64,000 nucleotides of DNA from the NCBI RefSeq assembly GCF_004795015.1, contig NZ_SSBI01000014.1:78036-142035 (forward strand). Reading direction: 5' to 3'. Below the pieces are notes generated by a model, which was given only the letters and a program-made list of their open reading frames with translations, was not told where the DNA came from and did not search any database. Position numbers and translations under genes: made by a program. Source of the stretch: Streptomyces sp. A1277. GTDB taxonomy: Bacteria > Actinomycetota > Actinomycetes > Streptomycetales > Streptomycetaceae. Each line of letters opens with the position of its first letter. Within the stretch, counting starts at the first letter, position 1. Below are positions 25,414 through 33,747 of this stretch, piece after piece.

Positions 25414-26457
25414 ATGGAGCTTGAGGTGAGACACCTCAGGGCGCTGTGCGCCATCGCCGACGCCGGCAGCCTGCACCGGGCGGCCCGCACCCTCGGCGTG
25501 AGCCAGCCCGCGCTCACCACCCAGCTGCGGCGGATCGAGAACGCCCTCGGCGCCGAACTGTTCAGCCGCGGACGCACCGGCTGCCGCCCCACGCTCCTCG
25601 GCCGGGCCGTCCTCAGCCGTGCCCGCCCCCTCGTCGACGGCATGAGCGCCCTGGTCAGCGACGCGAAAGCGGAGGCCGCGGCCGCCGAGGGGCCCCGGCT
25701 GCGCATCGGCTGCACCGCCAGCAGGGTCATCGGCGGCTGGCTGCGCCGCCTGCGGCTCCGGCTGCCGGGGACGGACATCTCGCTCCGGGTGGACGTCTCC
25801 GCCCACGCCCTGCTCCGCGCCGTCGACGCCGGCCGGCTCGACGTCGCCTTCGTGCACGAGGTGGAGGGCTGCCCGCTCGCCGTCCCGGAGGGGCTGGAGC
25901 AGCGGGTCCTCGTGGACCGCGAACCGCAGTTCATCTCCCTGGCCCGCGACCACCCGGCCGCCGCGCTGCCCGTCGTCGACCTCGCGGACCTGGCCGCCGA
26001 CCGGTGGATGGTCGACCCGACGGTGGACGGTGAATGGGACGGGCTGCGGCGGGTGTTCGCCGAGGCCGGTGTGGCGCCGGCCGTGCTGCACGGCGACTAC
26101 CTCACCGCCGCCTCCCTCGTCGTCCTCGGCGAGGCGGTCGCCCCCTGCCAGCCGACCTCCGGCCCCCGCGACGACATGGCCATCCGTCCGCTGCGCGACG
26201 ACCCCCTCGCCGTCCGGCTGCTCCTGGTCTCCCGGCCCGGCGCGGACACGACCGCGGTCTACGCGGAACTGGAGGCCGCCTACCGGGAGGCGGCCCGGCG
26301 GGTGGCCGGATACCACCAGTGGCTGCTGCGCCACCGCAGCCCGCTCGCCCTCCCGGACACCGGCGCGCCGCCCGAGGAGTTCCCGGTTCCGCCCGATTCA
26401 GCCGAGAGCGTGGACCGTTTCCCTTCGCCGCGCCCCAGGGCAGAGTCACTGTCATGA
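25414..26457 (+). CDS. snpR: LysR-family activator SnpR
   Basis: LysR-type regulator of 347 aa. The N-terminal helix-turn-helix (LHRAARTLGVSQPALTTQLRRIENALGAELF, in pieces, residues 20-50) is standard, followed by a periplasmic-binding-fold effector domain (about 95-300) and a Pro-rich tail. It is divergently placed to snpA across 257 bp. A TANNNT box (25401-25406) sits seven bases before the ATG, so the message may be leaderless. The stop overlaps the next gene (ATGA), so a dehydrogenase-like protein is co-translated. Confidence 0.9.
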   Translation: MELEVRHLRALCAIADAGSLHRAARTLGVSQPALTTQLRRIENALGAELFSRGRTGCRPTLLGRAVLSRARPLVDGMSALVSDAKAEAAAAEGPRLRIGCTASRVIGGWLRRLRLRLPGTDISLRVDVSAHALLRAVDAGRLDVAFVHEVEGCPLAVPEGLEQRVLVDREPQFISLARDHPAAALPVVDLADLAADRWMVDPTVDGEWDGLRRVFAEAGVAPAVLHGDYLTAASLVVLGEAVAPCQPTSGPRDDMAIRPLRDDPLAVRLLLVSRPGADTTAVYAELEAAYREAARRVAGYHQWLLRHRSPLALPDTGAPPEEFPVPPDSAESVDRFPSPRPRAESLS

Positions 26458-27467
26458 GGCTTCTGATCCTGGGCGGTACGCAGTTCGTCGGCCGGGCCGT
26501 CACCGAGGCGGCCCTCGCCCGCCGCTGGGACGTCACCGTCTTCCACCGCGGCCACCACGCGCCCCCGCCCGGCGTGGCCCAACTGATCGGTGACCGCACG
26601 GCCGAAGACGGCCTCGCCGCGCTCGCCGCCGCCGACGCGCCGGACGCCGACGGCCACACCTGGGACCTGGTCGTGGACACCTGGAGCGGCGCGCCCTCCG
26701 CGGTGCGCGACGCGGCCCGGCTGCTGTCCACGCGCGCCGCCCGGTACACCTACATATCCAGCCGCTCCGTCTACGACTACCCGACCCCGGCGGGCCTCAC
26801 CGAGGACGGCCCGGTGGTGGCGGGCGCCTCGCCCGACGCCGGGGACGACCAGTCGTACGCCCTGGCCAAGCGCGGCGGCGAACTGGCCGCGCTGGACGCC
26901 TTCGGCGACCGCGCCCTGCTCGCCCGGGCCGGGCTGATCCTCGGCCCCTGGGAGAACATCGGCCGGCTGCCCTGGTGGCTGAACCGGATCGCGCGCGGCG
27001 GCCCGGTGCTCGCGCCCGGCACCCCGGACACCGACATCCAGTACATCGACGTGCGCGACCTCGCCGACTGGGTGCTCGACGCGGCGGAACGCGGGCTGCA
27101 CGGCCCGTACAACCTGGCCAGCCGACCGGGGCACACCACCATGGGCGGCCTGCTCGACGCCTGCGTGCGCGCCACCGGTTCCGACGCGGGACTGCGCTGG
27201 ACCCCGGCGGAGAAGATCCTCGCCGCGGGCGTCGAACCGTGGACGGACCTGCCGGTGTGGCTGCCGCCGGGGGAGCTGTACGACACCCTGCACCAGGGCG
27301 ACGTCGGCCTCGCGTACGCGGCGGGGCTGCGCTGCCGCCCGGTCGAGGAGACCGTCGCCGACACCTGGACCTGGCTGCGCGGGCTGGGCGGTACGGCACC
27401 CCAGCGCCCCGACCGCCCCACCGTGGGCCTCGGCCCGGAGACGGAGGCGAAGCTGCTGGCGGAGTGA
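26454..27467 (+). CDS. NAD-dependent epimerase/dehydratase family protein
   Basis: Atypical SDR protein of 337 aa with a Rossmann start (MRLLILGGTQFVGRAVTEAAL; GGTxFVG glycine motif, residues 7-13). The active-site region reads YTYISSRSVYDYPTP and SYALAKRGGEL: Tyr and Lys of a YxxxK-like pair are offset (Y-A-L-A-K). Later DTDIQYIDVRDLADWVLDAA is typical of extended SDRs of the isoflavone-reductase or CSP41-like type. The start overlaps the snpR stop. Substrate unknown. Confidence 0.82.
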   Translation: MRLLILGGTQFVGRAVTEAALARRWDVTVFHRGHHAPPPGVAQLIGDRTAEDGLAALAAADAPDADGHTWDLVVDTWSGAPSAVRDAARLLSTRAARYTYISSRSVYDYPTPAGLTEDGPVVAGASPDAGDDQSYALAKRGGELAALDAFGDRALLARAGLILGPWENIGRLPWWLNRIARGGPVLAPGTPDTDIQYIDVRDLADWVLDAAERGLHGPYNLASRPGHTTMGGLLDACVRATGSDAGLRWTPAEKILAAGVEPWTDLPVWLPPGELYDTLHQGDVGLAYAAGLRCRPVEETVADTWTWLRGLGGTAPQRPDRPTVGLGPETEAKLLAE

Positions 27468-27491
27468 GGGGCGCGCCGACGCGGCGAGCGG

Positions 27492-27500
27492 TTATCCACA
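27492..27500 (+). promoter_or_regulatory. Single consensus DnaA-box 9-mer
   Basis: TTATCCACA in the 73-bp gap before the DUF952 gene matches the consensus DnaA box exactly. It is solitary, so it is not an origin. Confidence 0.4.
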
Positions 27501-27540
27501 GGGTCCGGCCTGCGAACCGTCGCGGGGTTAGCCTCGGCCC

Positions 27541-27894
27541 ATGGCCGAACTGCTGCACCTCACCGAAGGCCCGCTCTGGGAGGCGGCCCGCGGGATCGGG
27601 ACGTACGAGATGTCCACCCGCGGCCGCACCCTGCACGAAGAGGGCTTCATCCACTGCTCGTTGCCCCACCAGCTCCCCGGTGTCGCCGAGATGCTCTACG
27701 GCGCCGGCAGCCGGGCCGGAGCCGCCGACCAGGACCTCGTGGTGCTCGTCATCGACACCGCGCGGCTCACCGCGCCCCTGCGGTACGAGGCCGCCGCACC
27801 CGGCGGCGAGGAGTTCCCGCACATCTACGGACCGCTCCCGGTCGACGCCGTCGTCGAGGTACGCCCCTGGCCGACCGAGGAGGTCACCGCATGA
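27541..27894 (+). CDS. DUF952 family protein
   Basis: Protein of 117 aa with the DUF952 pattern: hydrophobic MAELLHLT start, GFIHCSLPHQLPGVAEMLY (the conserved FIHxS motif), DLVVLVIDTARL, and FPHIYGPLPVDAVVEV. Members have an unknown, possibly glutathione-transferase-related fold. A TAGCCT box seven bases before the ATG suggests a leaderless message. The stop overlaps the next SDR gene (ATGA). Confidence 0.88.
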   Translation: MAELLHLTEGPLWEAARGIGTYEMSTRGRTLHEEGFIHCSLPHQLPGVAEMLYGAGSRAGAADQDLVVLVIDTARLTAPLRYEAAAPGGEEFPHIYGPLPVDAVVEVRPWPTEEVTA

Positions 27895-28826
27895 GCCCCA
27901 CGACCGATCCCACGTCCCCGTCCGAGACCGTCACCGGCGGACCGGTCACCGCCGTCACCGGTGCGAGCGGCGCGCTCGGCGGCCGGGTCGCCGCCCGGCT
28001 GGCCCGGGCCGGCGTCCCCGTCCGGCTGCTCGGCCGCGCCCTCTCCCGGCTGCCCGATCTCCCCGGCGCCGACCCCGCGCCGCCCGCCTCCTACGGCGAC
28101 GGCGAGGCCATGCGGCGCGCCCTGGCCGGGGCGCACACCTTGTTCCTCGTCTCGGCGCACGAGAGCCCCGACCGGGTCCGCGAGCACACCACGGCGGTGG
28201 ACGCGGCGGTCGCGGCCGGCGTCGAACGGATCGTGTACGTCTCCTTCCTGGGCGCCGCCCCCGACGCCACGTTCACCTTCGCTCGCGACCACTGGCACAC
28301 CGAGGCGCACATCCGGACCTCCGACGTCCGGTACACCTTCCTGCGCGACAGCTGGTATCTCGCCGGCCTTCCCGCCATGACCGGTGCCGACGGCGTGCTG
28401 CGCGGCCCCGCCGGGGACGGCCGGGTGGCGGCCGTGGCGCACGAGGACATCGCCGACGCGGCGACCGCCGTGCTCCTCGCGGACACCGACGCGACGGGCC
28501 CCTCGCACGACGGACGCACCTACGACCTGACCGGGCCCGAGGCGCTCACCCTCGCCGAGGCGGCCGAGGAACTGAGCCGGGTCACCGGACGGACCGTCAC
28601 CTACGAGCCGGAGACCCGCGAGGAGGCGTACGCCTCACGGGCGGGGTACGGCGCGGCAGACTGGGAGGTGGCCGGCTGGGTCACCTCGTACGAGGCCATC
28701 GCGGCCGGGGAGATGGCCACCGTCTCGGACGCCGTGCCGACGCTGACCGGCCGCCCCGCCATGGACCTGGCCGGGTTTCTGCGCGCCCACCCCGACAGCT
28801 ACCGCCACCTCCTGAAGCAGGACTGA
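27891..28826 (+). CDS. NmrA-like SDR family NAD(P)-binding protein
   Basis: Protein of 311 aa with an N-terminal dinucleotide fold (VTAVTGASGALGGRVAARLARAG in pieces; TGASGALGG at residues about 22-30) and NmrA-family features: YVSFLGAAPDATFTFARDHW and FLRDSWYLAGLPAM. NmrA-like proteins sense NAD(P) or reduce quinones (QOR2 type); a reductase role is plausible but unproved. Start overlaps the DUF952 gene. Confidence 0.85.
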   Translation: MSPTTDPTSPSETVTGGPVTAVTGASGALGGRVAARLARAGVPVRLLGRALSRLPDLPGADPAPPASYGDGEAMRRALAGAHTLFLVSAHESPDRVREHTTAVDAAVAAGVERIVYVSFLGAAPDATFTFARDHWHTEAHIRTSDVRYTFLRDSWYLAGLPAMTGADGVLRGPAGDGRVAAVAHEDIADAATAVLLADTDATGPSHDGRTYDLTGPEALTLAEAAEELSRVTGRTVTYEPETREEAYASRAGYGAADWEVAGWVTSYEAIAAGEMATVSDAVPTLTGRPAMDLAGFLRAHPDSYRHLLKQD

Positions 28827-28831
28827 CCGCC

Positions 28832-29456
28832 ATGCGGACGGAGACCCCCTGGGGCCCCTGGGACCCCCCGCCGCTCGACGGGGCCGTCCGCCTGCTCGCC
28901 CCGCTGCGCGCCCCGTGGTGGATCGCCGGCGGGTACGCGGTCGAGCTGGCGGTGGGCCGTCCCTTCCGGGAGCACGCCGACATCGACGTGCTCCTGCTGC
29001 GCCGCGACCAGCTGGAGGCGCAGCGCGTGCTGTCCGGCTGGGAGTGGTGGGCCGCCGATCCGCCGGGCACGCTGCGGCCCTGGCGTCCTGGCGAGATCCT
29101 GCCCGCCGGTGTCCACGACATCTGGTGCCGGCCGGGGGCGGACGAGCCGTGGCGCCTGCAGTTCATGCTGGCCGACACGGACGGCGAGGACTGGGTGTTC
29201 CGCCGCGACCCCCGGGTCCGCCTCCCCCCTGGAGCGGCTGGGCCGGCTCTCCGACGGGGGCGTCCCGTACCTCGCGCCCGAGGTCCAGCTCCTCTACAAG
29301 TCCAAGTCCCGCAGGGCCAAGGACGAGCAGGACTTCGAGGCGGCGCTGCCCGTCCTCGACGTCCACGGACGCGCCTGGCTGGCCGAGACGATCGCGCTGG
29401 TCGAGGGCGCCGACCACCCGTGGGCGGCCCGGTTGCGGGCGCTCCTGGCGGGCTGA
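28832..29456 (+). pseudogene. Aminoglycoside-adenylyltransferase-like nucleotidyltransferase, frameshifted
   Basis: The 5' part codes for a nucleotidyltransferase of the ANT(2'')-like family: WWIAGGYAVELAVGRPF, then HADIDVLLLRRDQ with the metal-binding Asp-x-Asp (DID). Near 29224-29229 a run of six C breaks the frame. With five C the text reads ...RVRL-PLERLGRLSDGGVPYL and continues to a natural stop at 29456 through EVQLLYKSKSRRAKDEQDFEAALP, a conserved C-terminal motif of the family. Both halves keep Streptomyces codon bias. Either a recent mutation or a sequence error; intact length would be about 207 aa. Confidence 0.82.
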
Positions 29457-29525
29457 GAACGGTCGGGCCGGGGAGCCCCCTGCGGGCCCCCGAGCCCTTC
29501 CCCTGACGTCCCCCTCAGTTCGCGT

Positions 29526-29606
29526 ATGCCGTTGACTGACGCGCGGTGGGCGCGAATCGAGCTGTTGCTCCCGGACCGGACGCCGCGGCGGGGTGCCCGG
29601 TGGTGA
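29526..29606 (+). mobile_element. Remnant of an IS5-family transposase N-terminus
   Basis: Twenty-six codons read MPLTDARWARIELLLPDRTP then RRGARW and stop. This is the N-terminal DUF4096-type start of actinobacterial IS5-group transposases (LTDAQWARIEPLLP). The rest of the transposase is absent. It marks the left side of the accessory island. Confidence 0.7.
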
Positions 29607-29747
29607 CCGTCAAGCGGTTCGTTTCGCGGTGGCCGGAGCGGGGCGGGTGGGCCAGGGGGCGAGGGCCACCCGGCCGGCAACGTGGGCGGGGGCGACGGCC
29701 CCCTGTCACAGACGTGGGCGGCAGGCCGCTCCGGGCCTGAAGCCCCC

Positions 29748-29776
29748 CTGAACGTGCAGCGGGCGACCACGTTCAG
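29748..29776. repeat. 9-bp inverted repeat
   Basis: CTGAACGTG (29748-29756) and CACGTTCAG (29768-29776) are perfect complements with an 11-bp spacer. Could be an operator or an element end; no data to decide. Confidence 0.5.
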
Positions 29777-29977
29777 CGGAGAGGCTGACCACTTGGGCTC
29801 GGAGTGCAGCGCGCTGGCGCCCTGAACCTCCATGTTTTCCTGGGTCGTTGACGCTGGGCATCGAGTTCTTCGGTGGCCTCGTCGGTCGCGCCGGAAGCAG
29901 GTCGTGGGAGTAGTTCACGTCGCAGATCTCCGCGAAGACCACCAGAGCTTACGCGAAACGCGGCAAACAGCGATGAA

Positions 29978-30017
29978 ACATCAACTGACGTTAGACGCAA
30001 GGCTGTTGATGTACACT
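29978..30017 (+). promoter_or_regulatory. Candidate promoter/operator of the secreted-protein operon
   Basis: Inverted repeat ACATCAAC (29978-29985) / GTTGATGT (30005-30012) embraces TTAGAC (29991-29996), and TACACT follows at 30012-30017. The -35/-10 spacing of 15 bp is short, so promoter assignment is tentative. The secreted-protein start is about 95 bp downstream. Confidence 0.35.
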
Positions 30018-30113
30018 CAATCCGCTCATGAGGAACTCCCGCCCATGCGGCCTTCGCTTAATTCACCTTGTGATGCGCGCGCCTGTCCATTATTGTTGAC
30101 GAGAGGCACGACT

Positions 30114-30551
30114 ATGCGCAAGTTGGGAACCCGGAATACCTGGAAGCGGATCGGTATGGTTGCTTCCATCGCGACCCTTCCGTTGGCTCTTGCGAGCCCT
30201 GCTTGGGCTGTCGTGAAGTATTCGTACATAACGGGTGGAGTCGCCGGCTTCAACTCGCATTATGTGACCGATGACGGAGGCACCGGCCCGAACAAGGTGG
30301 ACTTCACCGGGTGCCATACGGGCTCGGGCGTGACCAAGAGTGTGACTGTTCAGCTGCGACGTGCTGTCATCGGACCCGACACCGGATTCGACACAAAGAC
30401 CTACACGGCATGCTTCAACGGCGGAACCTCGTCCGGTGAGTGGGGTGCCGGAAGCAAGGGCCACGACTACTACTTCCGCATCACCAAGGTTGGTGGAAGT
30501 TCGGTAGTCGGCCCGACGATCAGCGTCGATGAGACCCGCATGTCGTTCTAG
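30114..30551 (+). CDS. Small secreted protein of unknown family
   Basis: Protein of 145 aa. A Sec signal peptide is plain: MRKLGTRNTWKR, a hydrophobic stretch, and AWA cleavage at about residue 32. The mature part (about 113 aa) is rich in Gly, Ser, Thr and Val with alternating residues that suggest beta strands. It has two cysteines (in FTGCHTG and YTACFNG) that may pair. GAGAGG lies eight bases before the ATG. It is followed by a hairpin and then an ABC transporter operon. The composition and codon use are less GC-biased than in neighbours. I do not recognise a family; a bacteriocin-like or surface protein is one speculative reading. Confidence 0.8.
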   Translation: MRKLGTRNTWKRIGMVASIATLPLALASPAWAVVKYSYITGGVAGFNSHYVTDDGGTGPNKVDFTGCHTGSGVTKSVTVQLRRAVIGPDTGFDTKTYTACFNGGTSSGEWGAGSKGHDYYFRITKVGGSSVVGPTISVDETRMSF

Positions 30552-30575
30552 GCGGCACTGGATTCGGAATACCTG

Positions 30576-30604
30576 GGTGGAGGCCTGAAACGCAGGTCTC
30601 CACC
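30576..30604 (+). terminator. Hairpin after the secreted-protein gene
   Basis: A 12-bp stem with one G-U pair (30576-30587 with 30593-30604). Placed between the small secreted-protein gene and the transporter genes, it may terminate or attenuate. Confidence 0.6.
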
Positions 30605-30659
30605 TGCCTCTTGGTGAAACAGACAGAGGCACCCCCACGCTGAAATACCAAGGTGTCGC

Positions 30660-31418
30660 ATGCCTATTTCGATGTCCGAGTGTTCCTTCTCCTATCGGCG
30701 TAGGCGCCCGGTGCTGCGTGATCTCAGCTATACGCTGCCGCCCGGGCGGACCGTGCTCCTGGGGCCGAACGGGGCCGGGAAGAGCACTCTGTTGGGTTTG
30801 TGCGCATCGGCGCTGCGCCCCGGTTCCGGTTCCGTGACCTATGGCGGCCTGAGCACCGGCCGGCGCCGGGCGCTGCCCGCGTTCCGCAGGCGTGTGGCAT
30901 GGATGCCTCAGCAGGTGGAGCAGGTGCCGGGGCTCACGGCCCGGGATCAGGTCGCGTATGCCGGTTGGCTCAAGGGGATGGGCCGGCGAGAGGCGTGGCG
31001 TGAAGCTCTCCAGGCCCTGGAACGCGTGGAGTTGGCCGATCGGGCGGACGACAAGGTCCAGGAACTCTCCGGGGGACAGCAGCGGCGCGTCGCTGTGGCG
31101 CAGGCCCTCGTGCATGATGCGGAGGTCCTTCTCCTCGACGAGCCGACAGCGGGCATGGATCCCCGGCAGCGGCAGGTATTCCACCAGATTCTCGCCGATC
31201 TGTCGAAGAACGTGCACATCGTTCTCTCCACACATGACACCTCGGACATCGCCAACTCGTACGACTCAGTCGCGGTTCTGCTGGATGGCCAGGTGCGCTT
31301 TTCGGGAACGGTGGCGGACTTCCTTTCCCACGCGAGCGCGACGGCGACATCCGACGAGCAGCGGGCCGCCTCCGCTTATCAGGCATTCACCGAGGTCGAT
31401 GGGGCGATCTCGTGGTGA
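30660..31418 (+). CDS. ABC transporter ATP-binding protein
   Basis: ATPase of 252 aa with every motif of the ABC cassette: Walker A GPNGAGKS (35-42), Q-loop region AWMPQQVEQVPGL, signature LSGGQQRRVAVAQAL, Walker B VLLLDEPTAGMDP and the H-loop LSTHD. The class is that of drug/peptide exporters (CcmA/NatA-like) rather than importers. It is the first of three overlapping genes. AAGG lies before the ATG. The partners are the two membrane proteins that follow. Confidence 0.9.
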   Translation: MPISMSECSFSYRRRRPVLRDLSYTLPPGRTVLLGPNGAGKSTLLGLCASALRPGSGSVTYGGLSTGRRRALPAFRRRVAWMPQQVEQVPGLTARDQVAYAGWLKGMGRREAWREALQALERVELADRADDKVQELSGGQQRRVAVAQALVHDAEVLLLDEPTAGMDPRQRQVFHQILADLSKNVHIVLSTHDTSDIANSYDSVAVLLDGQVRFSGTVADFLSHASATATSDEQRAASAYQAFTEVDGAISW

Positions 31419-32758
31419 ACCGATTCCCCTTCGCTCGGCACTCGGCCGCCGTCGGGCTCGGAGCACCGACGGTGGCTCTGGCCATATATTTCACCGCCTA
31501 CCAGCCCATGCCGTTCACCGGTGAAGATTCCGTCGTCGTGGTTTCGGTGGCCCTGAGGATTGCCGCGCTGGGAATGGCCTTGGTGGCCGCCTGGGACGCA
31601 GGGAGGCTTCGCCAGGCTCGGATCACAGCCGCCCCGTCCAGCCGCCACCTGCTGCGCGTACTTGTCGATGCGATGGCCCCTTCACTGGCCCTGGTGATCA
31701 TCAGCTGGGTGGCGTCCCTCCTATTGGTGATCAGCTATCTGGGAGGTCCCGCACCAGGGCTCCACGACACCATTCCCGTGGTCCGAAGTCTTGCGATCCC
31801 GTTCAGTGCAGTAGCAGTCGGATTCTTCCTCGGGCTCTCCCTTCCGTCCGTTATCGCCCGCCCCCTTGGGGTGGTCATCACGGCGCTGTGGGTCTTCGTC
31901 GCCTATGCGCTGGGTATCCCATGGCTGCGGGCGATATCCGGATTCGACATGAGCACTCCGACCTACACGGATGTCGTGGACCGCGCCTACCTCATGGCAC
32001 CGGCGATCCTGGCTCTCGGGCTGCTGCTCGGTCTTGTCGCGTTCAGCCTGCTCTCACATCCGGCGCTGCGCGCCGCCGCCGTGGCCTGCTGCGTCCTCGC
32101 GGGCTTCGGGGCGTCGTATCCTCTGGTGAGCGACGCCCCGCGCTACGCCGACCCCACCGTTCCCCGCACTTGGGCAACGACGTGCGAGCGCACCGCTCCG
32201 GTGATCTGTGTCCCCAGCGAGTTCGCCGACGACATCCCCGAGCTGCACCGCTCCGCTCAACAAGCACTGCCCCGCCTGCGAGAGGTCGGGTTCACCCCGC
32301 CCCGGAAGCTGGCCTTCGTCTCGGAGGATCTACCGCTGCCACGCGACACCTGGCGAACCTACCTCCAGAAGCCGGTGACCCAGCACCGCAGCCGGGCCGT
32401 CTACGTCAGCGCCTTGGTTCCGTCAGGGCTCCACGACTGCCCGGACCTTCCTGATGACTACGTTTATCCGGCGCGTGGAGCCGCCTTCGCCTGGGTCGGC
32501 CTGACGGTCGGGATGTCGGAGGAAGAGGCTGCCCGCAGCTACGGCCCCAGCGGCGTGTACCGGGCACGCTGGGTGCGCAGCCTCCCCAAGGCGAAGCAGT
32601 ACACCTGGTATAAGCAGCAGTTGAGGTACCTCAACTCCTGCGACGAGCAGCTCCACGAGAAGGCCCGGGCGGCGGCCAAGACCGAGAACGAGCGGGGCCG
32701 AGCGCTGGGCCCGCGGTTGGAGGATCCGGCGGACACGGCGCCAGGGGTGGACCGTTGA
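31415..32758 (+). CDS. Membrane protein with six-helix domain and large C-terminal extracellular domain
   Basis: Protein of about 447 aa. Six hydrophobic segments lie in residues 10-235, the size of an ABC-2-type permease domain. A large polar region follows (about 240-447), with cysteines in TTCERTAPVICVPSEF, in HDCPDLPDD and in YLNSCDEQL, which suggests an exported, disulfide-bonded domain. The GTG at 31415 overlaps the ATPase stop (GTGA); GTG at 31412 is also possible. The architecture recurs beside ABC ATPases in actinobacteria. Function unknown. Confidence 0.75.
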   Translation: MNRFPFARHSAAVGLGAPTVALAIYFTAYQPMPFTGEDSVVVVSVALRIAALGMALVAAWDAGRLRQARITAAPSSRHLLRVLVDAMAPSLALVIISWVASLLLVISYLGGPAPGLHDTIPVVRSLAIPFSAVAVGFFLGLSLPSVIARPLGVVITALWVFVAYALGIPWLRAISGFDMSTPTYTDVVDRAYLMAPAILALGLLLGLVAFSLLSHPALRAAAVACCVLAGFGASYPLVSDAPRYADPTVPRTWATTCERTAPVICVPSEFADDIPELHRSAQQALPRLREVGFTPPRKLAFVSEDLPLPRDTWRTYLQKPVTQHRSRAVYVSALVPSGLHDCPDLPDDYVYPARGAAFAWVGLTVGMSEEEAARSYGPSGVYRARWVRSLPKAKQYTWYKQQLRYLNSCDEQLHEKARAAAKTENERGRALGPRLEDPADTAPGVDR

Positions 32759-33342
32759 TCCTCTGGGCGCGCGTACGAAGGATCTGGCTGCTGCCAGTGG
32801 CCCTGTTCGCCTGGACGCTCCTCCTTGTACTCGTGCGCGACGACGTGGCGAAGGTTCCCCAGATCGCCGCGCAGGGCACCTTCTCGATCAAGCTGATGAA
32901 CTTCCTCCCGCTCATCCTGTGCATCCCGACGATGTACTGCATGAGCCGGCGCCTCATCGCCACCGAAGCCACAGCGGCGCGAGCGGTTGCCATCGTTGAC
33001 CGGCTGGTTCTCCTGCTTCTGGGAATGAGCGCGGCGGGGCTGGGGTTTGCACTCGGGGAGTTCCTGGACATGCCGACAGCGGTGGCGGGCGGACGGAACA
33101 CCGTCATGGTGCTGGGCCTCGCTCTCCTCGTACGCGGCTGGTACGGGCCGATCGCCGGTGGCGCGGCGGCGACCATGTTCGTGATGGTCAGCATTGTCAC
33201 CGGCCTGGCGGGAGACCAGAGGCCGTACCCGTGGGCGGTTCTCCTGATGGAGTCCACCAGCGTCGTGGCGGCAGTCGTGGCGGCAGTCAGTTTTACCGCC
33301 GGTCTGATCACGATGTCGTACCGCTGGCAGATACCGGGTTGA
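32755..33342 (+). CDS. Six-helix membrane protein, partner of the ABC transporter
   Basis: Very hydrophobic protein of 195 aa with about six membrane spans and almost no soluble part. TTG at 32755 overlaps the stop of the preceding gene (TTGA), so translation is coupled. Its position makes it the second permease-like subunit of the exporter. No motif identifies a substrate. Confidence 0.72.
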   Translation: MILWARVRRIWLLPVALFAWTLLLVLVRDDVAKVPQIAAQGTFSIKLMNFLPLILCIPTMYCMSRRLIATEATAARAVAIVDRLVLLLLGMSAAGLGFALGEFLDMPTAVAGGRNTVMVLGLALLVRGWYGPIAGGAAATMFVMVSIVTGLAGDQRPYPWAVLLMESTSVVAAVVAAVSFTAGLITMSYRWQIPG

Positions 33343-33359
33343 CATACACCTTGGGCTGA

Positions 33360-33650
33360 AGCCCCGAGGACTCCGGCCGTTTCCTACAGGTGCTGTGCGA
33401 GGAAGGCTCCAAGGCCGGCGACCTCGACGGCGTCGCCGCGACCGTGATCCTGCACGGCGCCCGTACGACTCCTCCCTTGCCCGTCGTCGGCCAGGAGCGT
33501 CTGCGCACGCTTCCGGCGCGGGCACTGGAGCACGAACGGCTACGCAGGGGAGAGTGGTGGCAGGATGCCGACGAGGTCGAGGACGCGCTCGACCGTATCG
33601 CCCAGGGAGCGCGGCTACGACCCCGGCCACAACGCCGCCCACCTCGCTGC
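33360..33650 (+). pseudogene. Coding remnant of unknown origin
   Basis: An open frame after the stop at 33357 reads SPEDSGRFLQVLCEEGSKAG and continues to about 33650 (VVGQERLRTLPARALEHERL, GEWWQDADEVEDALDRIAQG) with Streptomyces-like codon use. It has no start and merges into out-of-frame DNA before the sodN terminator. I do not recognise the family. It may be the right-hand debris of the island. Confidence 0.4.
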
Positions 33651-33697
33651 CCGCCACGGCCCCCACGTACCTCCCAGCCGCCTCCCAAAACGCCGGA

Positions 33698-33728
33698 AGG
33701 GGTACGACCGGCGAGCGGTCGTACCCCT
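33698..33728 (-). terminator. sodN terminator
   Basis: A 13-bp perfect stem (33698-33710 with 33716-33728, GCGAG loop), 20 bp beyond the sodN stop. Confidence 0.85.
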
Positions 33729-33747
33729 CCTGATCCGGCCCGGGAGA

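Larger units (their letters stand above)
29457..30113. other. Intergenic/island-boundary stretch
   Basis: This 657-bp stretch holds the transposase remnant, a perfect inverted repeat (29748-29776) and a candidate promoter. Base composition shifts visibly to more A/T after about 29770. No intact gene was found. Confidence 0.6.

Noticed and set aside
30114..30551. Lactococcin 972 family bacteriocin
   Set aside because: Signal peptide and neighbouring ABC genes fit, but I see neither the size nor the Trp/Tyr/His-rich pattern of lactococcin 972.
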